Positions 31,199 through 40,468 are shown, counted from the stretch's first letter. The stretch: DNA of 42,711 bases from Geobacter sp. UBA6151 (GCA_002423105.1 DIUT01000058.1:1-42711); one strand, 5' to 3'. A program made the numbers and translations. Notes: generated from the sequence alone by a model not told the origin.

Positions 31199-32824
31199 AT
31201 GTTCAAAAATCTTAGTATCGGCACAAAGCTGCTGCTTTCTTTCTGTCTGGTCAGCATTTTCACCCTGATTGTCGGCCTGATCGGATTTTTTGGGGCCATC
31301 AGGCTGAGCGGCAATATGGACAATGTTGTCGGAGTCAACATGCCAAGCATCCTTGGCCTGGCCTACATCAATGAGGCCCAGACCTCGGTGCAACGCGCAG
31401 AGCGAACCCTGCTGATTGCCGGGCTGGACAGGAGGTATGCTGATTTTCAGCATGAACAACTGAAAACGGCCTGGGCCAATGTGGACAAGGGCTGGAAAAT
31501 GTATGAGGCATTGCCTCATACCCCTGAAGAGGCTCTGGTCTGGAAGGAGCTGGTTAAGCAGTGGGAGATTTGGAAAAAAGATCACCAGAGGGTTCTATCG
31601 CTTCTGGCGGAAGGAAGCCGGGGCGAAGCTATTGAGCTTTCCTTTGGCCAGGCCAGGGACAACATGGTGGCGGTAGAAAGCCAGATAACCAAGCTCTTTG
31701 AGCTGAACGAGAAAATAGCCCGCACAGAAGGGGCCGAATCCCTTGATCTGGCCTTTAAAATTGAGGTGATTGCTGCCGTGGCCACCGCTGTCGGCTTTAT
31801 TCTCTCACTAGTATTGGGCACCATTATCGCACGGGCCATCAAGCGCCCCCTGGAAAATGGCGTTGCCATAGCTAACCGGATGGCCCAGGGCGACCTGACC
31901 GTTCAGGTGGTTGTTGATAGTCAGGATGAAACCGGAAAGCTGATGGAAGCGATGAAAACCATGGCCGACAACCTGCGTACTATCATCGGTCAGGTCGCCT
32001 GCACCTCCACCCAGGTTGCTTCAGCCGCCAACCAGTTGCACACAACCGCCGAACGGATCGCCACCGGCGCGGAAGAGGTTGCTGCCCAGTCCGGAACAGT
32101 CGCAACCGCCGGTGAAGAGATGTCAGCCACCTCCAGCGACATCGCCAGAAACTGCCAGGGAGCGGCAGATGGAGCGCAGCTTGCCTCCCAGGCGGCCCAA
32201 AACGGTGCCGAGGTTGTGGATAAAACCGTACAGGTCATGGGACAGATCGCTGAAAAAGTACAGGAAACCGCCGGTACCGTGGCGAGCCTCGGTGCCCGCA
32301 GTGATCAGATCGGCGCCATTATCGGCACCATTGAAGATATCGCCGATCAGACCAACCTTTTGGCCCTCAATGCCGCCATTGAAGCGGCACGGGCCGGAGA
32401 GCAGGGACGCGGATTTGCCGTGGTTGCCGATGAGGTGCGCGCACTGGCCGAACGCACTACCCGCGCCACCCGTGAGATCGGCGAGATGATCAAGGCGATC
32501 CAGAACGAAACAAAGGGGGCGGTTGCCGCCATGGAGCAAGGGGTTCGTCAAGTGGATACCGGCACCACGGAGGCTGCGCGTTCCGGTGAAGCGTTGCGGG
32601 AAATTCTGCACCAGATCAATGACGTGGCCATGCAGGTCAGTCAGATAGCCACAGCAGCAGAAGAACAGACGGCAACCACGGCAGAGATATCAAGCAACAT
32701 GCAGCAGATTACCGAAGTGGTGCTGCAGACCTCTGTTGGCGCACAGGAATCAGCCACAGCAGCAGCGCAGCTGAGCAGCAATGCCGAAGAACTGCAACGT
32801 CTGGTGCGCCAGTTCAAAATTTAA
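31199..32824 (+). CDS. Methyl-accepting chemotaxis protein (4HB-type sensor)
   Basis: A 541-aa receptor. TM1 ~10-32; periplasmic four-helix-bundle-like domain (~35-180, NMPSILGLAYINEAQTSVQR at the start); TM2 ~184-206; HAMP (KRPLENGVAIANRMAQGDLT); signalling domain with tip DQTNLLALNAAIEAARAGEQ and ADEVRALAERTTRA. No C-terminal NWETF-like tether. Ribosome site GGAGG 6 nt before the ATG. The middle gene of the receiver-MCP-cheW operon. Confidence 0.94.
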   Translation: MFKNLSIGTKLLLSFCLVSIFTLIVGLIGFFGAIRLSGNMDNVVGVNMPSILGLAYINEAQTSVQRAERTLLIAGLDRRYADFQHEQLKTAWANVDKGWKMYEALPHTPEEALVWKELVKQWEIWKKDHQRVLSLLAEGSRGEAIELSFGQARDNMVAVESQITKLFELNEKIARTEGAESLDLAFKIEVIAAVATAVGFILSLVLGTIIARAIKRPLENGVAIANRMAQGDLTVQVVVDSQDETGKLMEAMKTMADNLRTIIGQVACTSTQVASAANQLHTTAERIATGAEEVAAQSGTVATAGEEMSATSSDIARNCQGAADGAQLASQAAQNGAEVVDKTVQVMGQIAEKVQETAGTVASLGARSDQIGAIIGTIEDIADQTNLLALNAAIEAARAGEQGRGFAVVADEVRALAERTTRATREIGEMIKAIQNETKGAVAAMEQGVRQVDTGTTEAARSGEALREILHQINDVAMQVSQIATAAEEQTATTAEISSNMQQITEVVLQTSVGAQESATAAAQLSSNAEELQRLVRQFKI

Positions 32825-32853
32825 GTTTGCTGCCATTGAACGGAGATTATCCT

Positions 32854-33357
32854 ATGTCCAATAACGCTCTTGTCAAAATTGACGATATTGAAAGAAATGA
32901 TGAACGGGTACAACTGGTCAGCTTCATGCTGGCAGGTGAAGAGTACGGGGTCGAGGTATTGAAGGTGCGGGAAATTATCCGCATGGTCAACATCACCAAA
33001 ATGCCCAACACCCCTCACTACATCGAAGGGATTATCAACCTGCGGGGCAAGGTGATCCCGATTATCTCCATGCGCAACCGGTTTGGCCTGTGCAACACCG
33101 CAGACAGCACCCAGACCCGTATCATGGTTATGGATGTCCATGGTGGCCTGACCGGTTTTATCGTTGACGGCGTGTCTGAAGTGATCCGTATCCAGAGCAG
33201 CGAGGTTCAGCCGCCTCCCAACATAGTGTCCGGAACCGTTGATCAGGAATTCATAACCGGCGTGTTCAACCATGGCGATCGGATGCTGATTATTATGGAT
33301 ACCGACCGGCTGTTTGAAGGTGAAGCAATTGCGGGGCTCGGAACAGTGGCGTTGTAG
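32854..33357 (+). CDS. cheW: Chemotaxis coupling protein CheW
   Basis: A 167-aa CheW: QLVSFMLAGEEYGVEVLKV, EIIRM, the PNTPHYIEGIINLRGKVIPI signature, and GFIVDGVSEVIRI. It links chemoreceptors to CheA, which is not in this window, so the operon supplies an input module to a kinase encoded elsewhere. The ATG at 32854 follows CGGAG; a start 27 nt upstream is less likely. A strong terminator follows at 33389. Confidence 0.95.
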   Translation: MSNNALVKIDDIERNDERVQLVSFMLAGEEYGVEVLKVREIIRMVNITKMPNTPHYIEGIINLRGKVIPIISMRNRFGLCNTADSTQTRIMVMDVHGGLTGFIVDGVSEVIRIQSSEVQPPPNIVSGTVDQEFITGVFNHGDRMLIIMDTDRLFEGEAIAGLGTVAL

Positions 33358-33388
33358 AATCAGGACTTACGATATTTTCATCACAAAC

Positions 33389-33425
33389 GCCGCCGGTAAC
33401 CATGCTACCGGCGGCATCATTTTTC
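33389..33425 (+). terminator. Rho-independent terminator of cheW operon
   Basis: GCCGCCGGTA / TACCGGCGGC, a 10-bp perfect stem with a 7-nt loop, followed by ATCATTTTTC. Confidence 0.92.
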
Positions 33426-33493
33426 GGAGTTTACGGAATATCCGCCAACGTGTCCAGAGCCCTCCCCGCGTGACGGGGGAAGGGATGATCCGC

Positions 33494-34840
33494 TTACATC
33501 ATGAACATCTTCACGAGAAGATAGCCGACGCCACACCCGGTGCCCACACCGATGAGGCCGGGGATGATGAAACTGTGATTGATGATGAATTTGCCGATAT
33601 GTGTCGTGCCGGAGCGGTCAAAGTTGATGCAGGCCAGATCGCTGGCATAGGTTGGCAGTATGAAGTAGCCGTAGCTGGCGGAGATGAAGGCTACCATCAT
33701 CAGCGGATCTACGCCAAGGCTGACCCCCAGAGGGGCCATGGCGGCGATGGCGGCTGCCTGGCTGTTAACGAACTTGGAGACAACAAACAGGACGAGGGCG
33801 TAGGTCCAGGGCTGGGCGGCCACGATACCTGCAAGGGCGCCTTTCAACAACTGGAAATGCTCCTGGAAAAACGTGTCAGCCATCCAGGCCACCCCGAAGA
33901 TGGAGATGACGGCAACCATGCCGGCCTTAAACACGGTGCCGTTGGGGATATCCTGACTGCGCACCTTGCAGAAGATCAGGACGAGCGCCCCGGCGGTCAG
34001 CATCATGATCTGGATGGCCAGGTTCATGGAGAGGGCCTTTGCTTTTCCGGCAACCATAAAGACCGGCCGCAATTCGGGGAAGGCACCGAGGACAACCACA
34101 GCGGCGATGGCTGTAAAAAAGATCCAGGTGGCCCAGTAGGCTTCACGCGGAAACACCTTGTCCAGCAGGGTGGCGGATTCGCCGTAAATGTAGGCCTTCT
34201 GTTCCGGGTCCTGGAGCTTTGCCTGAAAATCGGGGTCATTTTCCAGGTCCTTGCCCCGCTTGAGGCTCCAGAGAGCGGCCACTATTACACCGCAGAAGGT
34301 AGCGGGGATGCCGATACTCAGCAATTGCAGCAAGCTGACCGGATGGGTGGATTTTGACAGGATGGCGACCAGGGAGACGACAGCCACGGATACGGGGGAG
34401 GCGCAGATCCCCATCTGGGATGCAACGGATGCCGCAGCCATGGGGCGTTCCGGACGGACTCCCTCCTTGATGGCGATGTCGTAGATGATGGGAAACATGG
34501 TGTACACCACATGGCCGGTACCGCACATGACCGTAAGGCTCCAGGTGGTAATGGGTGCCAGCAAGGTGATGTACTGGGGATGTTTGCGCAATATCTTCTC
34601 GGCAAAGCGCATCATCACGTTGAGGCCGCCAGCGGTCTGCAGCACCGCCGCGCAGCCGATGACCGCCATGATGGTCAACAACACATCCACCGGGGGCTTG
34701 CCGGGCGCAAGATTGAAGACAAAGGCAAAGACGAGCAGACCTGCGCCGCTGATAAGACCGAGACCGAAGCCTCCATAACGGGTGCCCACCAGCAGACAGG
34801 CGACGATGACCAGGAATTCGAGTGTAATGATGATATCCAT
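33494..34840 (-). CDS. dcuB: Anaerobic C4-dicarboxylate antiporter DcuB
   Basis: A 448-aa inner-membrane carrier with 10 or more helices. GKPPVDVLLTIMAVI, CGTGHVVYTMFPIIYDIAIK, RPERPMAAASVASQMG and ASPVSVAVVS are DcuA/B signatures; the length matches E. coli DcuB (446 aa). It exchanges fumarate or aspartate for succinate, important in Geobacter-type fumarate respiration. The leader contains a TCAGCC/GGCTGA hairpin just before AAGGAGG. A sigma-54 promoter (34901-34916) and ATAACC/GGTTAT sites lie upstream, and a sensor/NtrC-type pair is encoded next door. Confidence 0.95.
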   Translation of the reverse strand: MDIIITLEFLVIVACLLVGTRYGGFGLGLISGAGLLVFAFVFNLAPGKPPVDVLLTIMAVIGCAAVLQTAGGLNVMMRFAEKILRKHPQYITLLAPITTWSLTVMCGTGHVVYTMFPIIYDIAIKEGVRPERPMAAASVASQMGICASPVSVAVVSLVAILSKSTHPVSLLQLLSIGIPATFCGVIVAALWSLKRGKDLENDPDFQAKLQDPEQKAYIYGESATLLDKVFPREAYWATWIFFTAIAAVVVLGAFPELRPVFMVAGKAKALSMNLAIQIMMLTAGALVLIFCKVRSQDIPNGTVFKAGMVAVISIFGVAWMADTFFQEHFQLLKGALAGIVAAQPWTYALVLFVVSKFVNSQAAAIAAMAPLGVSLGVDPLMMVAFISASYGYFILPTYASDLACINFDRSGTTHIGKFIINHSFIIPGLIGVGTGCGVGYLLVKMFMM

Positions 34841-34900
34841 GACATTCCTCCTTATTCAGCCTGAAGGCTGATTAGTGCGAAACTCTTTGTGATTACTAAG

Positions 34901-34916
34901 AGCAGGAAGAATGCCA
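34901..34916 (-). promoter_or_regulatory. Sigma-54 promoter for dcuB
   Basis: On the minus strand TGGCATT-CTTC-CTGCT fits the -24/-12 consensus (one mismatch, C for T at the -12 element) with correct GG-to-GC spacing. The start would be near 34890, giving a ~50-nt leader to the dcuB ATG at 34840. Confidence 0.7.
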
Positions 34917-34991
34917 GCCCGGCAAATATTCGCAACACCTCGATTACATTGATAAAATTCCACAAGAAAGTTATGCGGCCAAAGAGACCTT

Positions 34992-35097
34992 CATAACCAA
35001 CGGTTATGGCAAAGAAGGGATTGTATTGGTAACTAGCTGATCTTTAATATGAATTGTCAGGATATAGCTGGAGGTTATGATTATAACCGCTGGTTAT
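34992..35097. promoter_or_regulatory. ATAACC-N3-GGTTAT enhancer sites upstream of dcuB
   Basis: The 17-bp palindrome CATAACC-AAC-GGTTATG (34992-35008) and the 15-bp ATAACC-GCT-GGTTAT (35083-35097) share one pattern; an added GGTTAT at 35073-35078 makes three half-sites in the second group. Centres lie about 110 and 200 bp upstream of the dcuB start, a normal distance for an NtrC-type enhancer. The neighbouring regulator (35257-36672) is the likely binder. Confidence 0.7.
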
Positions 35098-35185
35098 GGG
35101 GGTTGGATGGAAGGTGTAAATTCACTGAAATTGAGGGAATCCGTCCGCGGAAAAGCGGGGAAAAGCGGGACACTCCCTATTTACG

Positions 35186-35234
35186 GGATAACCACGGATG
35201 AAACCTTTGACAAGGTTGGTTTCCGCCGTTATCC
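35186..35234 (-). terminator. Structured stem-loop after the DctD-like gene
   Basis: Outer stem GGATAAC (35186-35192) / GTTATCC (35228-35234) and inner AACCTT-TGAC-AAGGTT (35202-35217). It lies 23 bp past the regulator stop on the minus strand, between it and the dcuB control region. No clear T-run, so termination is uncertain. Confidence 0.35.
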
Positions 35235-35256
35235 GTGTGCATCCTATTTATCCGAG

Positions 35257-36672
35257 TTACCCCTTCCGCTGTTTCAACCGTTTGCACAGCGCGGGCTGTG
35301 AGATGCCCAGCAAGCGCGCCGCCAGGGTCTGATTCCCGCCGGAGCGGTCCATGGCCTCCATCACCAGAAAGGCGGCGGCATCGCTGAAGGTGGGTAACTG
35401 CTCAAACCCGGCAAACGGGTTCAAGGCCGGGGCGCCGGGCGCAGCAGCCGGACATTCTGAGCGCAAGGGCTCGATGGTCCTGACAAAGGCGTCCATGGAA
35501 AGCATCCGGTCGGTATGCACGCTGACGGCATCGAAGATCATGGCCTTAAGTTCACGCACATTGCCGGGAAAACAGTAGGTTGCCAGATACGGGGCCAATC
35601 CCTTGGGCGGGGTCGGCTTTTTCTTGCCAAGATCGCGGGCCGCCTGTTCCAGGAAGTGATCCAGCAACAGCGGGATGTCTCCGGTACGCTGCCGCAGCGG
35701 CGGCAGGTTTACTTGGTGGGTTCGCAGGCGGTAGTAGAGATCGCGGCGGAATGTCCCCTGGCGCTCTTTTTCATGCAGGTTTTGATGGGTGGCAACGATG
35801 ATGCGGGCCTTGAGGCGTTTCGGCAGGTCGCATCCCAGGGGGAAATACTCCCCTTCCTGTAGCAGCCGCAGCAGCTTGACCTGGGAGGCGATGGAGAGGT
35901 CACCGATCTCATCCAGAAACAGGGTGCCGTCGGTAGCCTCCTCCACCATACCGCGCCTGGCCTGTTCGGCTCCGGTAAAAGCGCCACGCACGTGGCCGAA
36001 CAGCGTATCGCTGAAAACCGAATCATCCAACCCGGCCACGTTGACGGTTACCAGCTTGCCCCGGCAGCCGCTCAAGCAGTGCACGGCTCTTGCGACCAAC
36101 TCCTTGCCCACACCGCTCTCGCCGGTGATCAACAATGGCTGCGGGCTTTTGGCAACCGCCTCCACGTAGCTGAAAACCGCCAGCATGCCCCGGTCGCCGG
36201 TGACAATGGCCTCGAACGCCTCAGGGCGCCGGACTGCGGTGGAACAGAAACGGCTGGCCAACTCCCGATGATCCCGCTGCAACTCCTGCATCCGCACGGC
36301 CCGCAGCACCCCGCCCACAATCCGGTCCTGGTCGTCAGTCTTGACGAAATAATCGAAGGCACCCTGGCGCATGCAGCGGACAGCGGTCTCGATCTGGTTC
36401 AGCCCGCTGACCACGATGGCGGTAATCTCCGGGTGGCGCTCGGCGATCTGCTCCAGCAGCTCCTCCCCCGACAGGTGCGGCATGGTCAGATCCAGCAGTA
36501 TCAGCCCGATTCCGCCCTGGTCCAGAATCTCCATGACCTGACGGCTGTCGCTGCACGTCGTTATGTTGGAGATCCCGGCGCAACTCTCCAGGGTCAGGGC
36601 CAGGGAGCCGAGCCAGGCCGGTTCGTCGTCAACCAGCAGCACGCCGAAATCGGGATAGGTGGTGTCGCTCAT
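35257..36672 (-). CDS. NtrC-family (DctD-like) response regulator
   Basis: A 471-aa protein. REC with Asp61 (LLDLTMP) and Lys111 (FVKTDD); AAA+ domain with Walker A GESGVGKE, intact sigma-54 loop GAFTGA, Walker B GTLFLDEIGD; C-terminal Fis-type HTH (QTLAARLLGISQPALCKRLK). Its ATG overlaps the stop of the upstream sensor kinase gene by 4 nt, so it is a cognate pair. With the sigma-54 promoter and dyad sites of the next gene, control of dcuB is the obvious reading (inference). Confidence 0.95.
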   Translation of the reverse strand: MSDTTYPDFGVLLVDDEPAWLGSLALTLESCAGISNITTCSDSRQVMEILDQGGIGLILLDLTMPHLSGEELLEQIAERHPEITAIVVSGLNQIETAVRCMRQGAFDYFVKTDDQDRIVGGVLRAVRMQELQRDHRELASRFCSTAVRRPEAFEAIVTGDRGMLAVFSYVEAVAKSPQPLLITGESGVGKELVARAVHCLSGCRGKLVTVNVAGLDDSVFSDTLFGHVRGAFTGAEQARRGMVEEATDGTLFLDEIGDLSIASQVKLLRLLQEGEYFPLGCDLPKRLKARIIVATHQNLHEKERQGTFRRDLYYRLRTHQVNLPPLRQRTGDIPLLLDHFLEQAARDLGKKKPTPPKGLAPYLATYCFPGNVRELKAMIFDAVSVHTDRMLSMDAFVRTIEPLRSECPAAAPGAPALNPFAGFEQLPTFSDAAAFLVMEAMDRSGGNQTLAARLLGISQPALCKRLKQRKG

Positions 36673-38384
36673 GAGCTTGTCTCCGTCGTGGTTTTTGCAG
36701 GCAATGTCAGGGTCACGGTCGTGCCGCAGCCAGGGGGCGACTCAAACGCCAGAGTTCCGCCATGCTCCTTGGCAATCCCGGCCGAAACTGACAGGCCGAG
36801 ACCGGTGCCGCCGCTGTCCCGCTTGGTGGTGAAGAAGGGGTCGGTCAGACGCGAGATATTCTCGGGGGAGATGCCGCTCCCCTCATCCCGAATGCGAAGC
36901 ACGACGCTCTTACGCGAAAGATCGTGACTGGTGGTCAACTCGATTGCCCGCTCCCGGTCGGGCAGGGCCTGACAGGCGTTCAGGATCAGGTTGACCAGCA
37001 CCTGTTCAATACGCTGGGCGTTGCCCCGAAAAAGCGGGAGTTGCTCGCCGTAGGATGTGCTGAAACGGGTGGTGGCCTTGCGGATGGAAGGTTCCACCAG
37101 CCGCACGGCTGCCTGGGCAACCGCGTTCAGATCCACGGCTTCGTTGCAGGCGCTGCCTCCCTGCCGGGCAAAATCCTTGAGATCGTCCACGATGCGCTTG
37201 ATGCGCTTGCCCGAGTCGTGCAATTTTTCCAGGCTGCGCGGCAGCTCCTCCCGCATGCGTGAGTAGGGAAGCCCGCCGCAGGTAAAGTCGCCGTTCTCCC
37301 GGTAATACTGTTCCAGAACCCTGGAAGCGTCGGCGTAGAACCGTTTCAGCATCGGCACCTCCAGCAGGATCAGGCCGGTGGGGTTGTTGATCTCGTGGGC
37401 CACCCCGGATACCAGCACCCCCAGGGCCGCCATCTTGTCAGCCTGCACCAACTGCTGTTGATGAAGGCGCAACTCCTCTTCGGCATGGCGCCGCTCGGCA
37501 ACCTCGCGGGTCAGGTCGGCGGTGCGCAGGGCCACCTGGCGATGCAGGGTGCGCGACCAGAGAGCAAAGCCGCCCAGGAGCAGCACCAGCGGCACCACCA
37601 CGACTGCCGCATGCCTGGCGATGGTACGCAGGTCAACCTGCGCCGGTTCCAGCACGCCGAGCCATTTGTTGTATATCGTCTGGTATTGTCCGGTCTTCTT
37701 GAGGATGGCCAATCCTTCGTTGAAGCGCGATATCAGCTCCTCGTTCCCCTTATACACGGCATAGCAATACCGATGGGTGGCCACATTGCGCACCACCGGC
37801 AGCAGATTGTTCAACTTCGACTCCCGTATGATGTACATTCCCGGCACAATGGCCACCACGGCAAAATCGGTTTGTCCCGCAGCCAGCAAACGCAGGGCGT
37901 CAGCCGGGGTGTCGGTCAGGGAGAGCCTGCCGGTGAAGCCGTTTTTAACCAGGTAATCATGCATGACCCCGCCGCGGTGGAGAGCAACCGTCTTTCCCTC
38001 CAGTTCATCCAGAGAGTTGATCATGGGCGAATCGTTACGGGCAAATATGGCGTGATTTACGATGGTATGGGGCACGGAAAAATCAACTTCCATGGTTCGC
38101 GTCGCGGACCAGGACATGCCTTGCAGCAGGTCAACCTTGCCGGTTTGCAGGGCATTGCGCATTTCAGACCAGGTTCCCAGACGGAACTCGACCTGCATCC
38201 CCATCACCTCGGCAATGGCGCGGGTAAGGTCGATGTTATAGCCCGCCGGTTTACCGTTTGCATCCAGGAACTCATAGGGGGGATAATCACGGTCACCCCC
38301 CACAATAATGGTCTTGGCAAGAGCGCTGACCGGCAGGAGCAGACAGCAGAACAGCAACAGTATGAGCATGACCGGACGCGGCAC
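36669..38384 (-). CDS. Sensor histidine kinase with periplasmic solute-binding domain
   Basis: A 571-aa protein. Signal peptide ~1-23; SBP_bac_3 (amino-acid-binding type) domain ~24-245 with DYPPYEFLDANGKPAGYNID, the typical first strand; TM ~258-277; coiled coil 285-315; H-box His330 (SGVAHEINNPTGLI); ATPase N-box NLILNACQAL, G1 DEGSGI, G2 GGTGLGLSV. The sensor is a binding-protein fusion, so the ligand may be a polar amino acid such as aspartate, a DcuB substrate (inference). GTG start with AAGGAGG 5 nt upstream. An imperfect 23-bp palindrome lies just before. Confidence 0.92.
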   Translation of the reverse strand: MPRPVMLILLLFCCLLLPVSALAKTIIVGGDRDYPPYEFLDANGKPAGYNIDLTRAIAEVMGMQVEFRLGTWSEMRNALQTGKVDLLQGMSWSATRTMEVDFSVPHTIVNHAIFARNDSPMINSLDELEGKTVALHRGGVMHDYLVKNGFTGRLSLTDTPADALRLLAAGQTDFAVVAIVPGMYIIRESKLNNLLPVVRNVATHRYCYAVYKGNEELISRFNEGLAILKKTGQYQTIYNKWLGVLEPAQVDLRTIARHAAVVVVPLVLLLGGFALWSRTLHRQVALRTADLTREVAERRHAEEELRLHQQQLVQADKMAALGVLVSGVAHEINNPTGLILLEVPMLKRFYADASRVLEQYYRENGDFTCGGLPYSRMREELPRSLEKLHDSGKRIKRIVDDLKDFARQGGSACNEAVDLNAVAQAAVRLVEPSIRKATTRFSTSYGEQLPLFRGNAQRIEQVLVNLILNACQALPDRERAIELTTSHDLSRKSVVLRIRDEGSGISPENISRLTDPFFTTKRDSGGTGLGLSVSAGIAKEHGGTLAFESPPGCGTTVTLTLPAKTTTETSS

Positions 38385-38393
38385 ATCAACCTC

Positions 38394-38416
38394 CTTAGGG
38401 TCTGTCAGACCCTTAG
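38394..38416. promoter_or_regulatory. Near-perfect 23-bp palindrome upstream of the sensor kinase
   Basis: The core GGGTCTGTCAGACCC (38398-38412) is extended to 23 bp with one mismatch, next to the ribosome site of the sensor kinase gene. It could be an operator or, in RNA, a hairpin that limits translation; the sequence does not decide. Confidence 0.4.
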
Positions 38417-38583
38417 ACAGGGCAAGTCTAGCTGAAACGGCTAAAAATACAACGTGTCAGATAGTAGTACATCAGCCGTACTGATAGTACTGCGGAACCT
38501 GAAGTGTGTTGGTGGTTGTCATCCGCAGCCAACCATGCTATCAGGCACAGTTCATAATTTGTAACGGAGCGTATCATCAACCC

Positions 38584-40209
38584 ATGATCCATCTTTCCAA
38601 TATCACCCGACAGCACGGTTCGCAACTGCTGTTCCGCGACGCCAGTTTTCAGATTCTGCCCGGTTCCCGTTCCGGCCTGGTGGGGCCGAACGGCGCGGGC
38701 AAGACCACCATTTTCCGCATCATTACCGGCGAGGAAGAGCCGGACAGCGGTGACATTACCTGTGCCAAACGGACCACCATCGGCTATTTCTCCCAGGATG
38801 TGGGCGATATGTCCGGCCGAAGCGCCCTGGAAGAGGTGATGGCCGGCTCGGCCGAGACCATGCGCCTGGCCGGTGAGTTGAAGACAATGGAAGCCGCCAT
38901 GTGTGAGCCCCAATCCGATGACGAGATGGCGGCACTGCTGGAACGGTACGGCATAGCCCAGGAGGAGTTCGAACACCGCGGCGGCTATGACCTGGACACC
39001 CGCGCCCAAACCGTGCTGACCGGCTTAGGCATAGGGCCGGACCGTTTCAACCATCCGGTGGAGTCGTTTTCCGGCGGCTGGAAGATGCGCATCGCCCTGG
39101 CCAAAATCCTGACCCTGAAGCCTGATGTACTGCTGCTGGACGAGCCCACCAACCACCTGGATGTGGAGTCGATCATCTGGCTGGAGGAATGGTTGACCAG
39201 CGAGTTTGACGGAGCGCTTTTGATGACCAGCCACGACCGGGACTTCATGAACCGCATTGTAACCCGCGTCATCGAGGTGGCCAACAAGACCGTTACCACC
39301 TATGGCGGCAACTACGATTTCTACGAGCGGGAGCGGGATATCCGCCGGGAGCAGCTTATTGCCAGCCACAAGCGCCAGCAGGATATGCTGGCCAAGGAGG
39401 AAGAGTTCATCGCCCGTTTTGCGGCGCGGGCCTCCCATGCCGCCCAGGTGCAGTCGCGGGTCAAGAAGATTGACAAGATTGAGCGGATCGAGATTCCGCC
39501 GGAAGAGCGCACCGTCCGTTTTGATTTCAGCGAACCGCCCCGCAGCGGTGACGACGTGGTGGTGATGGACAATCTGGGCAAAACGTGGGAGCTGCCGGAC
39601 GGCGGGCTCCATCCCGTCTTTTCCGGCGTTTCCGGCATCATCCGCCGTGGCTCCAAGATTGCGGTGGTGGGGGTGAACGGTGCCGGTAAATCCACTTTCC
39701 TGAAGGTGTTGGCCGGTCAGACCGAGCCCAGCGCAGGCCGCGCCACCCTGGGGGCAAACGTGGAGCTTGGCTATTTCAGCCAGCATGCCATGGAAGTTCT
39801 TGACCCGAAGAAGACCGTCTTCGAAACCATCCAGGATGTGATGCCGCTGGCCAATATCGGCGTGATCCGTAACCTGCTGGGGGCCTTTCTGTTTCCCGGT
39901 GACGCGGTGGAAAAACGGATCGAGAATCTCTCCGGCGGCGAAAAGAGCCGGGTGGTGCTGGCTACGCTCTTTGCCCGCCCGGTCAACTTCCTGATCCTGG
40001 ACGAACCGACCAACCATCTGGATATCCGCTCCCGCGAAATTCTGCTGGATACCCTGCAACGGTTCAGCGGCACCGTGGTGCTGGTCAGCCACGACCGGCA
40101 TTTCCTGCGCTCGCTGGTGGACCGGGTGATTGAGGTTGACCACGGCGAAATGCGGACCTACGAGGGCAATTACCAGTATTACTTGCACAAGGTGCATGGG
40201 GAGGCGTGA
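38584..40209 (+). CDS. ABC-F family ATPase (YheS-like)
   Basis: A 541-aa protein with two ATPase cassettes and no membrane helix. Walker A sites GPNGAGKT and GVNGAGKS, signatures FSGGWKMR and LSGGEKSR, Walker B LLLLDEPTNHLD and LILDEPTNHLD, and a charged linker of ~80 residues (P-site tRNA-interaction motif region: RREQLIASHKRQQDMLAKEE). ABC-F proteins act on ribosomes to relieve stalls or antibiotic block. A ribosome site (CGGAG) lies ~15 nt upstream, a loose fit. The stop overlaps the next small gene (TGATG). Confidence 0.9.
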   Translation: MIHLSNITRQHGSQLLFRDASFQILPGSRSGLVGPNGAGKTTIFRIITGEEEPDSGDITCAKRTTIGYFSQDVGDMSGRSALEEVMAGSAETMRLAGELKTMEAAMCEPQSDDEMAALLERYGIAQEEFEHRGGYDLDTRAQTVLTGLGIGPDRFNHPVESFSGGWKMRIALAKILTLKPDVLLLDEPTNHLDVESIIWLEEWLTSEFDGALLMTSHDRDFMNRIVTRVIEVANKTVTTYGGNYDFYERERDIRREQLIASHKRQQDMLAKEEEFIARFAARASHAAQVQSRVKKIDKIERIEIPPEERTVRFDFSEPPRSGDDVVVMDNLGKTWELPDGGLHPVFSGVSGIIRRGSKIAVVGVNGAGKSTFLKVLAGQTEPSAGRATLGANVELGYFSQHAMEVLDPKKTVFETIQDVMPLANIGVIRNLLGAFLFPGDAVEKRIENLSGGEKSRVVLATLFARPVNFLILDEPTNHLDIRSREILLDTLQRFSGTVVLVSHDRHFLRSLVDRVIEVDHGEMRTYEGNYQYYLHKVHGEA

Positions 40210-40466
40210 TGTTCGCAGATATCGGAGCAGATGTTTACCAATCATGGAGCGAGGAACAGCGTCAGGCAGAGATCGGCAAGCTGGTGGTAGGCTATCGCTC
40301 CGGCCTGCCACTGACGATTCTGTTGCAGATGGCCACAGCCATTGCCGGAAGCCCGGACAATGCCCGTGAGCATCTGGCAGCTTTGATTCCGGCGACGGAA
40401 CGGCACCTGATTGTGGGGCGGCTTAACGGCGAAGAGCAGTCCATGGCTGCTTCATTTCTGATGTGA
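40209..40466 (+). CDS. Small unknown protein (85 aa)
   Basis: MFADIGADVYQSWSEEQRQA onward is predicted helical and soluble; no family recognised. The ATG overlaps the ABC-F stop (TGATG) and GGGGAGG lies upstream. The next gene, greB, begins at once after its stop, so it is in an operon with ribosome- and transcription-rescue factors. Confidence 0.7.
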   Translation: MFADIGADVYQSWSEEQRQAEIGKLVVGYRSGLPLTILLQMATAIAGSPDNAREHLAALIPATERHLIVGRLNGEEQSMAASFLM

Positions 40467-40468
40467 AC

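Noticed and set aside
35992..36927. Long plus-strand open frame opposite the DctD-like and sensor genes
   Set aside because: It is antisense to two well-identified proteins with complete motifs; high-GC codon use creates such shadows. The same applies to the minus-strand frame at 39025-40311 and plus frame at 37395-38435.
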